DNA from: Aquimarina sp. AU58
Lineage (GTDB): Bacteria; Bacteroidota; Bacteroidia; Flavobacteriales; Flavobacteriaceae
NCBI RefSeq assembly: GCF_900312745.1
Contig: NZ_OMPD01000014.1
Location: forward strand, 682,001 to 746,000
Length of the DNA stretch: 64,000 bases
Direction: 5' to 3'
The position numbers and the translations under genes are program-made. The notes below the pieces were generated by a model that was given only the letters and a program-made list of their open reading frames with translations, was not told where the DNA came from and ran no database searches. The number at the start of each line of letters is the position of its first letter. The stretch's first letter is position 1. Below are positions 17,081 to 24,651 of the stretch, in pieces.

Positions 17081-17500
17081 TCATCTTTTTTTATAAATAT
17101 AGGTGATCAAAATTCCTTCGTCATTATAAATTAATGTAAGTTCGTTATTAGCGATACCAAATTTTGAAATATCTGTTATGCTTTCTCCTTCATCAGTATA
17201 TTGTAATGTCAATTGATCACCAGATTCTGACCAGGACCCATTATATTCACCATCACTAACACAATTACCGTTTGCTATAGCAAAAGTTTTTTCAATATAT
17301 GTTTTGTCAGACTTAAACTCTATTGTTGATGTTTTTTCGCAGTCACTTAGTGTGTTTTCAGGTAAATTACTTTGCTGTTCATGAATTAATTCCCAAGTAC
17401 CAATTAAATCAGATGTTTTCTCATTAGAAGTGTCATCATCTTTTGAGCAGGAAATAAAAATAGTAGCAAAGACAAGGATAAGTAGATTTAGTTTTTTCAT
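17081..17500 (-). CDS. Lipocalin-like lipoprotein, tandem copy 2
   Basis: With the start at 17500 the protein has 139 residues and a lipoprotein signal ending TIFISC; a start at 17527 would add nine residues before the signal. It shares with its downstream neighbour the SKDDD linker, a G-x-W strand (LIGTWELIHEQ), a central DCEKTSTIEFKSDKTYIEK and a cysteine pair (DCEK and NCVSDG). The two genes look like an old tandem duplication that has diverged. The specific function is unknown; anchoring at the outer membrane is likely. Confidence 0.75.
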   Translation of the reverse strand: MKKLNLLILVFATIFISCSKDDDTSNEKTSDLIGTWELIHEQQSNLPENTLSDCEKTSTIEFKSDKTYIEKTFAIANGNCVSDGEYNGSWSESGDQLTLQYTDEGESITDISKFGIANNELTLIYNDEGILITYIYKKR

Positions 17501-17653
17501 TTCTATAATTTGTAATTTTGGGCGCAAAAAAACTTAGAATTATAGAAATGATAAAATGAAAATGGGCTTTTGTGATGAATACCCTAAAAATAGTGATGAG
17601 TTATGAAGTGATTAATTCGATTTTCCTATTTCTAAATGGCTTTATAAATCTTT

Positions 17654-17692
17654 TATAGACCTCACAGGTCTTGGAGACCTGTGAGGTCTATA
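17654..17692. repeat. Perfect palindromic REP-like element
   Basis: TATAGACCTCACAGGTCT and its exact complement form an 18-base-pair stem with a TGG loop. GACCTCACAGGT-type palindromes resemble short interspersed repeats I associate with Bacteroidota genomes; copy number here is one. It lies about 60 bases after the dxs stop on the minus strand and upstream of lipoprotein copy 2. A terminator role is possible but there is no clear U tract on either side. Confidence 0.65.
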
Positions 17693-17756
17693 TGGTTCAT
17701 TTTAAGAGGCCATTGGTGTAGTAACTATAATCAAATTAAGAATACTCTGATACCGA

Positions 17757-19523
17757 TTAGATATATTCTTTAATCACTTTAAGAATTCCCTGAGTAGAAA
17801 TCCCACAAATTTCTTGTAATTCCTCAACAGTACCGTGATGAATAAATTGATCAGGAATACCTAGAGTGATGATGGTATTTTTAAAATTATGCTGATTGGC
17901 AAAATCGAGTATCGAACTTCCAAAACCACCTTTGATAACTCCATCTTCGACAGTAATAATGGTATTATAGTTCTGCATTATTTGTTTCAGTAGATCAATA
18001 TCTAAAGGTTTTATAAAACCAAAATGATAGTGACTAATGGTTTCTTCTATAGCCTCAACGGCTTCGGTAATATTATGCGCAATAGTACCTGTAGAAACTA
18101 AAGCGATTTTAGAACCTTTTTTTAGGCTGATCGCTTTACCAATTTCTAGTTTTTGCATAGGAACTTCCCAGTCGATAATATGCCCTCTGCCTCTGGGATA
18201 GCGTATCGCTATAGGATGATCTAGCCCCAAAGAAGCAGTATACAATAAATGTCGTAACTCGATCTCATTGGCTGGTGCTGCAACAATCATATTAGGGATG
18301 CAAGTAAGATAAGCAATATCAAAAATCCCATGGTGTGTTGCACCATCTGCGCCAACAATACCGGCACGATCAATACAAAAAATAACAGGTAAATTTTGTA
18401 AAGCTACATCATGGATTACCTGATCATAAGCACGCTGTAAAAAAGTAGAATATATTGTGCAAAAAGGTACTAATCCTTGTGTTGCCATTCCGGCAGCAAG
18501 AGTGACTGCATGTTGCTCTGCAATACCGACATCAAAAGCCCGATCTGGCATTTCTTCCATCATGTATTTTAAAGAACTTCCGGTTGGCATTGCAGGTGTT
18601 ATACCTATAATCTTCTTATTTTTTCTAGCTAGTTCAAGAATAGTAAACCCAAAAACATCCTGATACTTAGGTGGTAATCCTGTATTATCCTTTGAAATTA
18701 AATCTCCGGTCGAAGCATCAAATTTACCCGGAGCATGGTATTTTACCTGGTCTTCTTCAGCTTGTTTTAAGCCCTTTCCTTTGGTAGTAATAATATGTAA
18801 AAGCTTTGGGCCTTTTGTAGTTTTTAGTTTCTCCAAAGTTTTGAGAAGCATAGGTAGATCATGTCCGTCAATAGGACCAAAGTAATTAAAATTCAATGCT
18901 TCGATAATATTATTTTTTCTAGGCCTAACTCCGATCTTGGCTTTAGTAAGGTATTCTTTCAGAGCACCTACACTAGGATCGATACCGATAGCATTATCAT
19001 TAAGGATAACCAGCATATTGGTGTCGGTTACTCCGGCATGATTAAGCCCTTCAAAAGCCATTCCACTAGCAATAGAAGCATCACCAATTATTGCGACATG
19101 CTGTTTTGTGATATCTCCTTTTAATTTGGATGCAATTGCCATACCTAATACAGCCGAAATAGAAGTAGAAGAATGCCCAACCCCAAAAGTATCATAATCA
19201 CTTTCGCTACGTTTAGGAAACCCGCTTATACCACCCAATTGACGGTTGGTATGAAATATATCTTTTCTTCCTGTAAGGATTTTATGAGGATAAGCCTGAT
19301 GCCCAACATCCCAAACAAGAAGATCGTTAGGGGTGTCAAAAATATAATGCAGAGCAATAGTGAGCTCGATCACTCCTAAACTTGCTCCGAGATGCCCCTC
19401 TTTGGTAGCAACAATATTAATCACAAAATCTCTAAGTTCTTTGGCCAGTTTGGGTAACTGATTAGGAGATAGTTTTCTTAGATCAGATGGATATTTGATA
19501 TTAGATAGAAATGATTGTTGCAT
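17757..19523 (-). CDS. dxs: 1-deoxy-D-xylulose-5-phosphate synthase
   Basis: This thiamine-diphosphate enzyme joins pyruvate and glyceraldehyde 3-phosphate to DXP, the precursor for the MEP isoprenoid route, thiamine and pyridoxal. The 588-residue protein (slightly shorter than the 620 of E. coli) shows the thiamine-diphosphate block GDASIASGMAFEGLNHAG with LNDN, the Glu of GIAEQHAVTLAAGMA, and the family block CIDRAGIVGADGATHHGIFD. The start is supported by a -7 element placed so that the mRNA begins almost at the ATG. Because mevalonate-pathway genes occur at 48784-51025, this enzyme may mainly supply vitamin synthesis; that is inference. Confidence 0.95.
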   Translation of the reverse strand: MQQSFLSNIKYPSDLRKLSPNQLPKLAKELRDFVINIVATKEGHLGASLGVIELTIALHYIFDTPNDLLVWDVGHQAYPHKILTGRKDIFHTNRQLGGISGFPKRSESDYDTFGVGHSSTSISAVLGMAIASKLKGDITKQHVAIIGDASIASGMAFEGLNHAGVTDTNMLVILNDNAIGIDPSVGALKEYLTKAKIGVRPRKNNIIEALNFNYFGPIDGHDLPMLLKTLEKLKTTKGPKLLHIITTKGKGLKQAEEDQVKYHAPGKFDASTGDLISKDNTGLPPKYQDVFGFTILELARKNKKIIGITPAMPTGSSLKYMMEEMPDRAFDVGIAEQHAVTLAAGMATQGLVPFCTIYSTFLQRAYDQVIHDVALQNLPVIFCIDRAGIVGADGATHHGIFDIAYLTCIPNMIVAAPANEIELRHLLYTASLGLDHPIAIRYPRGRGHIIDWEVPMQKLEIGKAISLKKGSKIALVSTGTIAHNITEAVEAIEETISHYHFGFIKPLDIDLLKQIMQNYNTIITVEDGVIKGGFGSSILDFANQHNFKNTIITLGIPDQFIHHGTVEELQEICGISTQGILKVIKEYI

Positions 19524-19527
19524 AGCA

Positions 19528-19535
19528 CAAAAGTA
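19528..19535 (-). promoter_or_regulatory. Candidate -7 element of dxs; suggests leaderless mRNA
   Basis: On the minus strand this reads TACTTTTG, an exact TAnnTTTG match, only four bases before the dxs ATG (19523-19521). Transcription starting five to seven bases downstream would begin at or next to the start codon. No TTTG -33 element is obvious. Confidence 0.45.
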
Positions 19536-19621
19536 CTATTTTGTAATGGTTCTTTATATACTTTTTATTTCATTCAGAATACAAATATTTTTATTTAGCT
19601 TTACCTAAAATTTAATAATAT

Positions 19622-20071
19622 ATGTTAGACCCATTAGATGATTCTTATTTTATGAAGAAAGCACTTCAGGAAGCAGAATTGGCGTATGAGAAGAATGAAG
19701 TTCCGGTAGGAGCGGTTATTGTAGTTGCAGATCGAATTATAGCCAGAGCTCATAACCTTACAGAATTATTAAATGATGTTACGGCTCATGCCGAAATGCA
19801 AGCAATAACAGCAGCAGCAAATTTTTTAGGAGGCAAATATCTTAAAGAATGTACATTATATGTAACTCTAGAACCCTGCCAGATGTGTGCTGGAGCTTTA
19901 TATTGGAGCCAGATTAAAAAAATAGTGTATGGTGCAGTTGATGAACGAAGGGGATGTGCTGCAATGGGAACAAAACTTCACCCAAAGACTGAAATTATAG
20001 GAGGTGTTTTAGAAGAAGAATGTGGAGAATTGATCACTCGATTTTTTATTGAAAAACGAAACCTTAACTAA
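19622..20071 (+). CDS. tadA: tRNA-specific adenosine deaminase
   Basis: The 149-residue enzyme should convert adenosine 34 of tRNA-Arg to inosine. It has the catalytic block HAEMQAI and the zinc-binding PCQMCAGAL, with the TadA-specific core VPVGAVIV and the helix after it (YWSQIKKIVYGAVDERRGCAAMG). Length is normal. It is divergent from dxs, with 98 bases between start codons, and converges with the cold-shock gene. Confidence 0.94.
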   Translation: MLDPLDDSYFMKKALQEAELAYEKNEVPVGAVIVVADRIIARAHNLTELLNDVTAHAEMQAITAAANFLGGKYLKECTLYVTLEPCQMCAGALYWSQIKKIVYGAVDERRGCAAMGTKLHPKTEIIGGVLEEECGELITRFFIEKRNLN

Positions 20072-20106
20072 ATTAAATTTTTATATCAAGGATCAATTAA
20101 GAAATA

Positions 20107-20134
20107 AAAAAAACACTACGATCAGTAGTGCTTT
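20107..20134 (-). terminator. Terminator for the cold-shock gene
   Basis: CACTAC (20114-20119) and GTAGTG (20125-20130) form a short stem with a GATCA loop. On the minus strand it is preceded by A residues and followed by an eight-base T run, as expected for a terminator after the cold-shock gene that ends at 20156. Confidence 0.65.
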
Positions 20135-20155
20135 TGAAACTTAGGAGTGTGCGTT

Positions 20156-20353
20156 CTATCCGTGAATGATACGTACATTAGCTGCAGTAAGCCCTTTTCT
20201 TCCTTCTTCTTCATTATACTCTACTTTGTCACCTTCATTTAATGCTTCGCCATCAATTCCTGAAGCATGAACAAAAATGTCTTTTCCTGTTTCGTCGTTG
20301 GTAATAAATCCGTAACCTTTTGATTCGTTAAAAAATTTTACTGTTCCTTCCAT
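20156..20353 (-). CDS. Cold-shock protein, CspA family
   Basis: The 65-residue protein is a single cold-shock domain that binds single-stranded RNA or DNA. RNP1 is KGYGFI (residues about 12-17) and RNP2 is DIFVHA (about 25-30). The acidic middle (NEGDKVEYNEEEGRKG) and C-terminus NVRIIHG are normal for Bacteroidota members. It may act as an RNA chaperone; whether it is cold induced cannot be told from sequence. Confidence 0.95.
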   Translation of the reverse strand: MEGTVKFFNESKGYGFITNDETGKDIFVHASGIDGEALNEGDKVEYNEEEGRKGLTAANVRIIHG

Positions 20354-20438
20354 TGTAATAAGATAATAAGTATTTAAATAATAAAGGTAGTTTTAAATTT
20401 TTTATGAATTGTTATCAAAGTATGAATATTTTGAAAAT

Positions 20439-20696
20439 TTATCGGTTGTTATTTTCTGTATTTGCCTCATACTCCCTCATTTTCTTTAGGTTTTCCTCGG
20501 TAAGCATGTAGTCTTTAACTTTTTTATTTTTCCATCTGTGATAGATAAAAATAGGCATTAAAATGAAAGAAGAAGCTAATATACCAATCCCAACTAATTT
20601 ATCACCGGTACTATGATCTCCCGAGTTTTTGAAGTAATATCCAACACATATCAGGATAATAATAGCTATTAAAAGTATTCTAATAATATATTTCAT
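20439..20696 (-). CDS. Small membrane protein of unknown function
   Basis: The 85-residue protein has two hydrophobic segments (about residues 4-22 and 34-52) separated by a polar loop (KNSGDHSTGDKL), and a charged C-terminal helix (YMLTEENLKKMREYEANTENNNR). No family is recognised. It lies between the cold-shock gene and the CLC gene, each with an 85-base gap, and may have its own promoter. Confidence 0.55.
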   Translation of the reverse strand: MKYIIRILLIAIIILICVGYYFKNSGDHSTGDKLVGIGILASSFILMPIFIYHRWKNKKVKDYMLTEENLKKMREYEANTENNNR

Positions 20697-20781
20697 GGGT
20701 ATAAATGTTTTTTAAGATCCTCTTGTAATAGAAACGTTAGTTTTTAATAGTATTATGATGTATAGACGATAGATTGAGGGT

Positions 20782-22569
20782 TTATCGTGTAAAATTAATC
20801 AACTTTCTGCGATATGCAGTAAGAAGTTTTGATTTTGAAATAAAGCCAAAATATTTACCATTTTTAATCACAGGTAAATTCCAGGCTCCGGTATCCTGAA
20901 ATTTTTTCATTACTGTTTTTGCATTGTCATGCTCATAAATTATTGCAACCGAGGTTTGAGCCATCAAGGTGTCAACTGTTATTTTGTGATATAAAGTAAT
21001 ATCAAACATAATATCTCTAATATCATCTAATGAAACCATTCCTATAAGATGATCAGATTCGTTAGTAACAGGAAATAGATTTCTGTTTGATTTTGCTACA
21101 GCCTCACTTAGAAGTTGTTTTAGGGTGTAATTTGGTTTTACCGGGATAAAATTAGTTTCTATACAGTCTTCGAGATTCATTAGAGTCAAAACGGTTTGAT
21201 CCTTGTCATGGGTCAATAAATGACCTTGTTTTGCGAGTTCTCGGGTGTAAATATTATGCTCTATTTTATTTTTTGAAATTATAAATGATATTGAAGTCGT
21301 AATCATTAAAGGAACAAATAACTCATAACTAGAGGTGATTTCTGCAATAAGAAATATTGAAGTTAGTGGGGCATGTAATACCCCGGCAATAAGCCCAGCC
21401 ATTCCTAGTAATGTAAAATTGGCTTCAGAAACATGAAACCCCATTCCTAGATTATTAATTACTTTAGATACTACATTGCCCAATGCACTACCCATAACCA
21501 TTGTTGGGATGAATATCCCTCCAGAACCTCCTGCAGCAAATGTAGCAGTCATGGCAACCGCCTTAAAAATAGTAATACCTGTTAATAAAGCTATGACAAT
21601 CCATATGTTACTGGTCATAGCGTCAAATGGAGTTTTGCCAATAGCAGTTAGATGATCACCGTGTAATAAACCATTTATAAAGCCAAGACCTTCACCATAG
21701 AGTGGGGGGATAAAATATAACATGATTCCGATAGCAAGCCCACCAATTAATAACCGATGAATCTTTTTAGAAAACCGATCAAAAAAATGTAATATTCCAA
21801 AATACATCTTAGTAAAGTATATAGAAGCAAATGCGGTTCCGATTCCTAAAATAATGTAAAAGGGAGTGTCGTAGATATCAAATTTTTCTAAAACATTAAA
21901 TCTAAATAAGACTTCGTCGCCTAAAAAAAAATAGGAGGTAATTATTGAAGATACCGAAGCAAAAAGTAAAGGTAACAAGGAAGTTAATGTAAGGTCTAAA
22001 CTAAATACTTCTACAGCAAAAACTAGCCCTGCCAAAGGAGATTTGAATACGGCAGAAATAGCACCTGCAGAAGCACAACCGATAAGTAATACTCTTGTTT
22101 TTCGATTAACATGAAATAAGGTGCTAAAACTAGAACTTAATGCTGATCCAGAACTAATTGCTGGCCCCAAAAGCCCTACCGAACCACCAAAACCTACTGT
22201 TATTGGTGCTAGAATGAGAGGTAAATATCCATGAATAGGTCGTATAACCCCATTTTTTTTTGAAAGCGAATGTAAAATAAGAGGGATCGCTGATTTTACG
22301 TCTCTTTTAAATATATATTTTGTGAATATATATACAATTAGTAGACCAATTATTGGGATAATAAAATAAAAAGAAGCTTGCCAGGAGATGATATCACTTT
22401 CTAAAACGACCTGGATTAAATGAGTAATATTTTTTAATAATAAGGAAACAAGCCCTGCTGTAAACCCAACAAGAATGCTTAGGATAAGAATAAAGGTTTT
22501 GTCAGAAATATGGCGATATCTCCATTTGAGTATCTTATAAAGTAACGTCTTTTTCTTTTGGGGAGACAT
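20782..22569 (-). CDS. CLC family chloride channel/transporter with CBS domains, lacking both key glutamates
   Basis: The 595-residue protein has the CLC membrane core (about 25-440) and two C-terminal CBS domains (about 460-590) that may sense nucleotides. Anion-binding residues look conserved: Ser93 in KSAIP, GGIFIP near 350, and Tyr441 in NIYTREL. The filter motif usually written GREGP reads GLLGP here, placing Leu134 at the external gating glutamate. The internal proton glutamate is Val188 in FAVEVF. Loss of both suggests passive anion flow rather than proton-coupled exchange; this needs an alignment. The aspS terminator lies just upstream, so the gene is probably transcribed on its own. 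Confidence 0.9.
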   Translation of the reverse strand: MSPQKKKTLLYKILKWRYRHISDKTFILILSILVGFTAGLVSLLLKNITHLIQVVLESDIISWQASFYFIIPIIGLLIVYIFTKYIFKRDVKSAIPLILHSLSKKNGVIRPIHGYLPLILAPITVGFGGSVGLLGPAISSGSALSSSFSTLFHVNRKTRVLLIGCASAGAISAVFKSPLAGLVFAVEVFSLDLTLTSLLPLLFASVSSIITSYFFLGDEVLFRFNVLEKFDIYDTPFYIILGIGTAFASIYFTKMYFGILHFFDRFSKKIHRLLIGGLAIGIMLYFIPPLYGEGLGFINGLLHGDHLTAIGKTPFDAMTSNIWIVIALLTGITIFKAVAMTATFAAGGSGGIFIPTMVMGSALGNVVSKVINNLGMGFHVSEANFTLLGMAGLIAGVLHAPLTSIFLIAEITSSYELFVPLMITTSISFIISKNKIEHNIYTRELAKQGHLLTHDKDQTVLTLMNLEDCIETNFIPVKPNYTLKQLLSEAVAKSNRNLFPVTNESDHLIGMVSLDDIRDIMFDITLYHKITVDTLMAQTSVAIIYEHDNAKTVMKKFQDTGAWNLPVIKNGKYFGFISKSKLLTAYRRKLINFTR

Positions 22570-22601
22570 ATGTACTTGACTTAACTAGTTTAAAGGTAAT
22601 A

Positions 22602-22626
22602 AAAATCCCGCTCGTGGCGGGATTTT
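22602..22626 (-). terminator. Terminator after aspS
   Basis: AAAATCCCGC and its exact complement (22602-22611 and 22617-22626) form a 10-base-pair stem with a five-base loop, followed on the minus strand by ATTTTTA. It lies four bases after the aspS stop and upstream of the CLC gene. Confidence 0.85.
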
Positions 22627-22629
22627 ATA

Positions 22630-24378
22630 TTATAAATCAAGTTTTATATTTAATTCCTTGAGCTGTTCGCTATCAATATTAGATGGTGCATCAATCATAA
22701 TATCTCGCCCACTATTATTTTTCGGAAAAGCAATAAAATCTCGAATTGTTTCCTGACCGCCAAGAATAGCGACTAATCTATCAAACCCAAAAGCAATGCC
22801 GCCATGAGGAGGAGCTCCATATTGGAAAGCATCCATTAAAAATCCGAACTGAGCCTTTGCTTCTTCTGGAGTGAATCCTAAATGATCAAACATTAATGCT
22901 TGCGTTGCTGCATCATGAATACGGATAGAACCACCTCCAATTTCATTTCCATTTAAAACAAGATCATATGCATTAGCACGAACATCTCCTGGTCTGGTAT
23001 CCAATAACGCAATATCTTCTGGTTTTGGAGAGGTAAAAGGATGATGCATAGCATGATAACGTTCTGTTTCCTCATCCCATTCTAATAATGGAAAATCAAC
23101 TACCCATAAAGGAGCAAATTCTTCTGGATTTCTTAATCCTAGTCGTTCGGCAAGTTCCATTCTAAGAGCGCTTAGTTGTGCTCTTACTTTGTTTGTAGGA
23201 CCAGAAAGTACACAGATTAAATCTCCTGCTTTAGCTCCGGTTGCCTCTGCCCATTTAGCCAGATCATCTTGATCGTAAAACTTATCTACAGAGGATTTAT
23301 ATGTTCCGTCTTCATTGCATTTTACATATACCATTCCTAGTGCACCAACTTGAGGGCGTTTTACCCAATCGATAAGCTTATCAATCTCTTTTCTGGTATA
23401 TGAAGCTCCACCAGGAACGGCAATACCAACAACCAATTCTGCGGTATTAAATACATTAAACTCTTTGTGTTGAGCAATATCATTAAGCTCACCAAACTTC
23501 ATCTCAAACCTTATATCTGGTTTATCATTACCATAAGTTCGCATGGCCTCTTCATAGGTCATTCTTGGGAAATCACCAATATTTACTCCTTTTATTTCTG
23601 ATAGCAAATATCGGGTAAGTCCTTCGAATATGTTTAAAATATCTTCTTGCTCAACAAATGCCATTTCACAATCTATTTGTGTGAATTCAGGTTGTCTGTC
23701 TGCTCTTAAGTCTTCATCTCTAAAACATTTTACAATCTGAAAATATTTATCCATTCCACCAACCATAAGTAGTTGCTTAAAAGTTTGTGGTGATTGTGGT
23801 AATGCGTAGAATTGTCCTTCATTCATTCTGGATGGAACAACAAAGTCACGAGCTCCTTCGGGGGTGGATTTAATTAAATACGGAGTTTCAACTTCGATAA
23901 ACCCTTCATTCGAAAGATAATTCCTTACTTGCATCCCTACTTGATGTCTAAACATCAAGCTATTTTTCACAGGATTACGACGTATATCAAGATACCTATA
24001 TTTCATTCTAATATCTTCTCCTCCATCCGTTTGATCTTCTATAGTAAAGGGAGGGACGATAGATTCATTAAGAATGGTTAATTCATTTACCAGGATTTCA
24101 ATTTCTCCTGTAGGGATTTTTTGATTTTTTGATTCACGCTCAATTACTGTTCCTTTTACTTGGATAACGAACTCTCGTCCTAAGGTCTTAGCTTTTTTGA
24201 CCACCGGTGCTGGGGTACGTTCTTCATCAAATATTAATTGAGTGATTCCGTAACGATCTCTAAGATCAACCCATATCATAAATCCTTTATCACGAGTCTT
24301 TTGCACCCATCCAGATAAGGTGACTTCTTTTTTGATATCTGAGGCGCGTAGTTCACCACACGAATGACTTCTATACAT
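22630..24378 (-). CDS. aspS: Aspartyl-tRNA synthetase
   Basis: The 582-residue class II synthetase charges tRNA-Asp with aspartate. It has an N-terminal OB-fold anticodon-binding domain ([20 protein letters not shown]), motif 2 in [18 protein letters not shown], a bacterial GAD insert (about 280-410) and motif 3 in [15 protein letters not shown]. Length fits the bacterial type. Whether it discriminates between tRNA-Asp and tRNA-Asn was not determined. The first ATG gives the expected N-terminus ([11 protein letters not shown]). It is divergent from the SusC gene. Confidence 0.96.
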   Translation of the reverse strand: MYRSHSCGELRASDIKKEVTLSGWVQKTRDKGFMIWVDLRDRYGITQLIFDEERTPAPVVKKAKTLGREFVIQVKGTVIERESKNQKIPTGEIEILVNELTILNESIVPPFTIEDQTDGGEDIRMKYRYLDIRRNPVKNSLMFRHQVGMQVRNYLSNEGFIEVETPYLIKSTPEGARDFVVPSRMNEGQFYALPQSPQTFKQLLMVGGMDKYFQIVKCFRDEDLRADRQPEFTQIDCEMAFVEQEDILNIFEGLTRYLLSEIKGVNIGDFPRMTYEEAMRTYGNDKPDIRFEMKFGELNDIAQHKEFNVFNTAELVVGIAVPGGASYTRKEIDKLIDWVKRPQVGALGMVYVKCNEDGTYKSSVDKFYDQDDLAKWAEATGAKAGDLICVLSGPTNKVRAQLSALRMELAERLGLRNPEEFAPLWVVDFPLLEWDEETERYHAMHHPFTSPKPEDIALLDTRPGDVRANAYDLVLNGNEIGGGSIRIHDAATQALMFDHLGFTPEEAKAQFGFLMDAFQYGAPPHGGIAFGFDRLVAILGGQETIRDFIAFPKNNSGRDIMIDAPSNIDSEQLKELNIKLDL

Positions 24379-24651
24379 ATGTTATATATTAAGGCTGCAA
24401 AAATAAGAAGTTTAACTGTGAACGGGTAATAGATTTTGATTGTTTTGAGAATCTTTAGGTATATTATGAAAATTGTTAATTATAAAACAATTTTGTTAAG
24501 AGTTTGAAATATTTAAAATTGCCATGTATTTTATAATATTTTAATTGGTATAGGTGCTATTTTGGTCATTTTTATGCGAACAATTGTTAGTTTTAACATT
24601 GTTTTATCAATATCTTTTAATAGATTTAACCAAACATTTAAACAGATCATT

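Noticed and set aside
24562-24651. Longer SusC start
   Set aside because: It would put 30 residues before the signal peptide; the ATG at 24652 gives the usual form.
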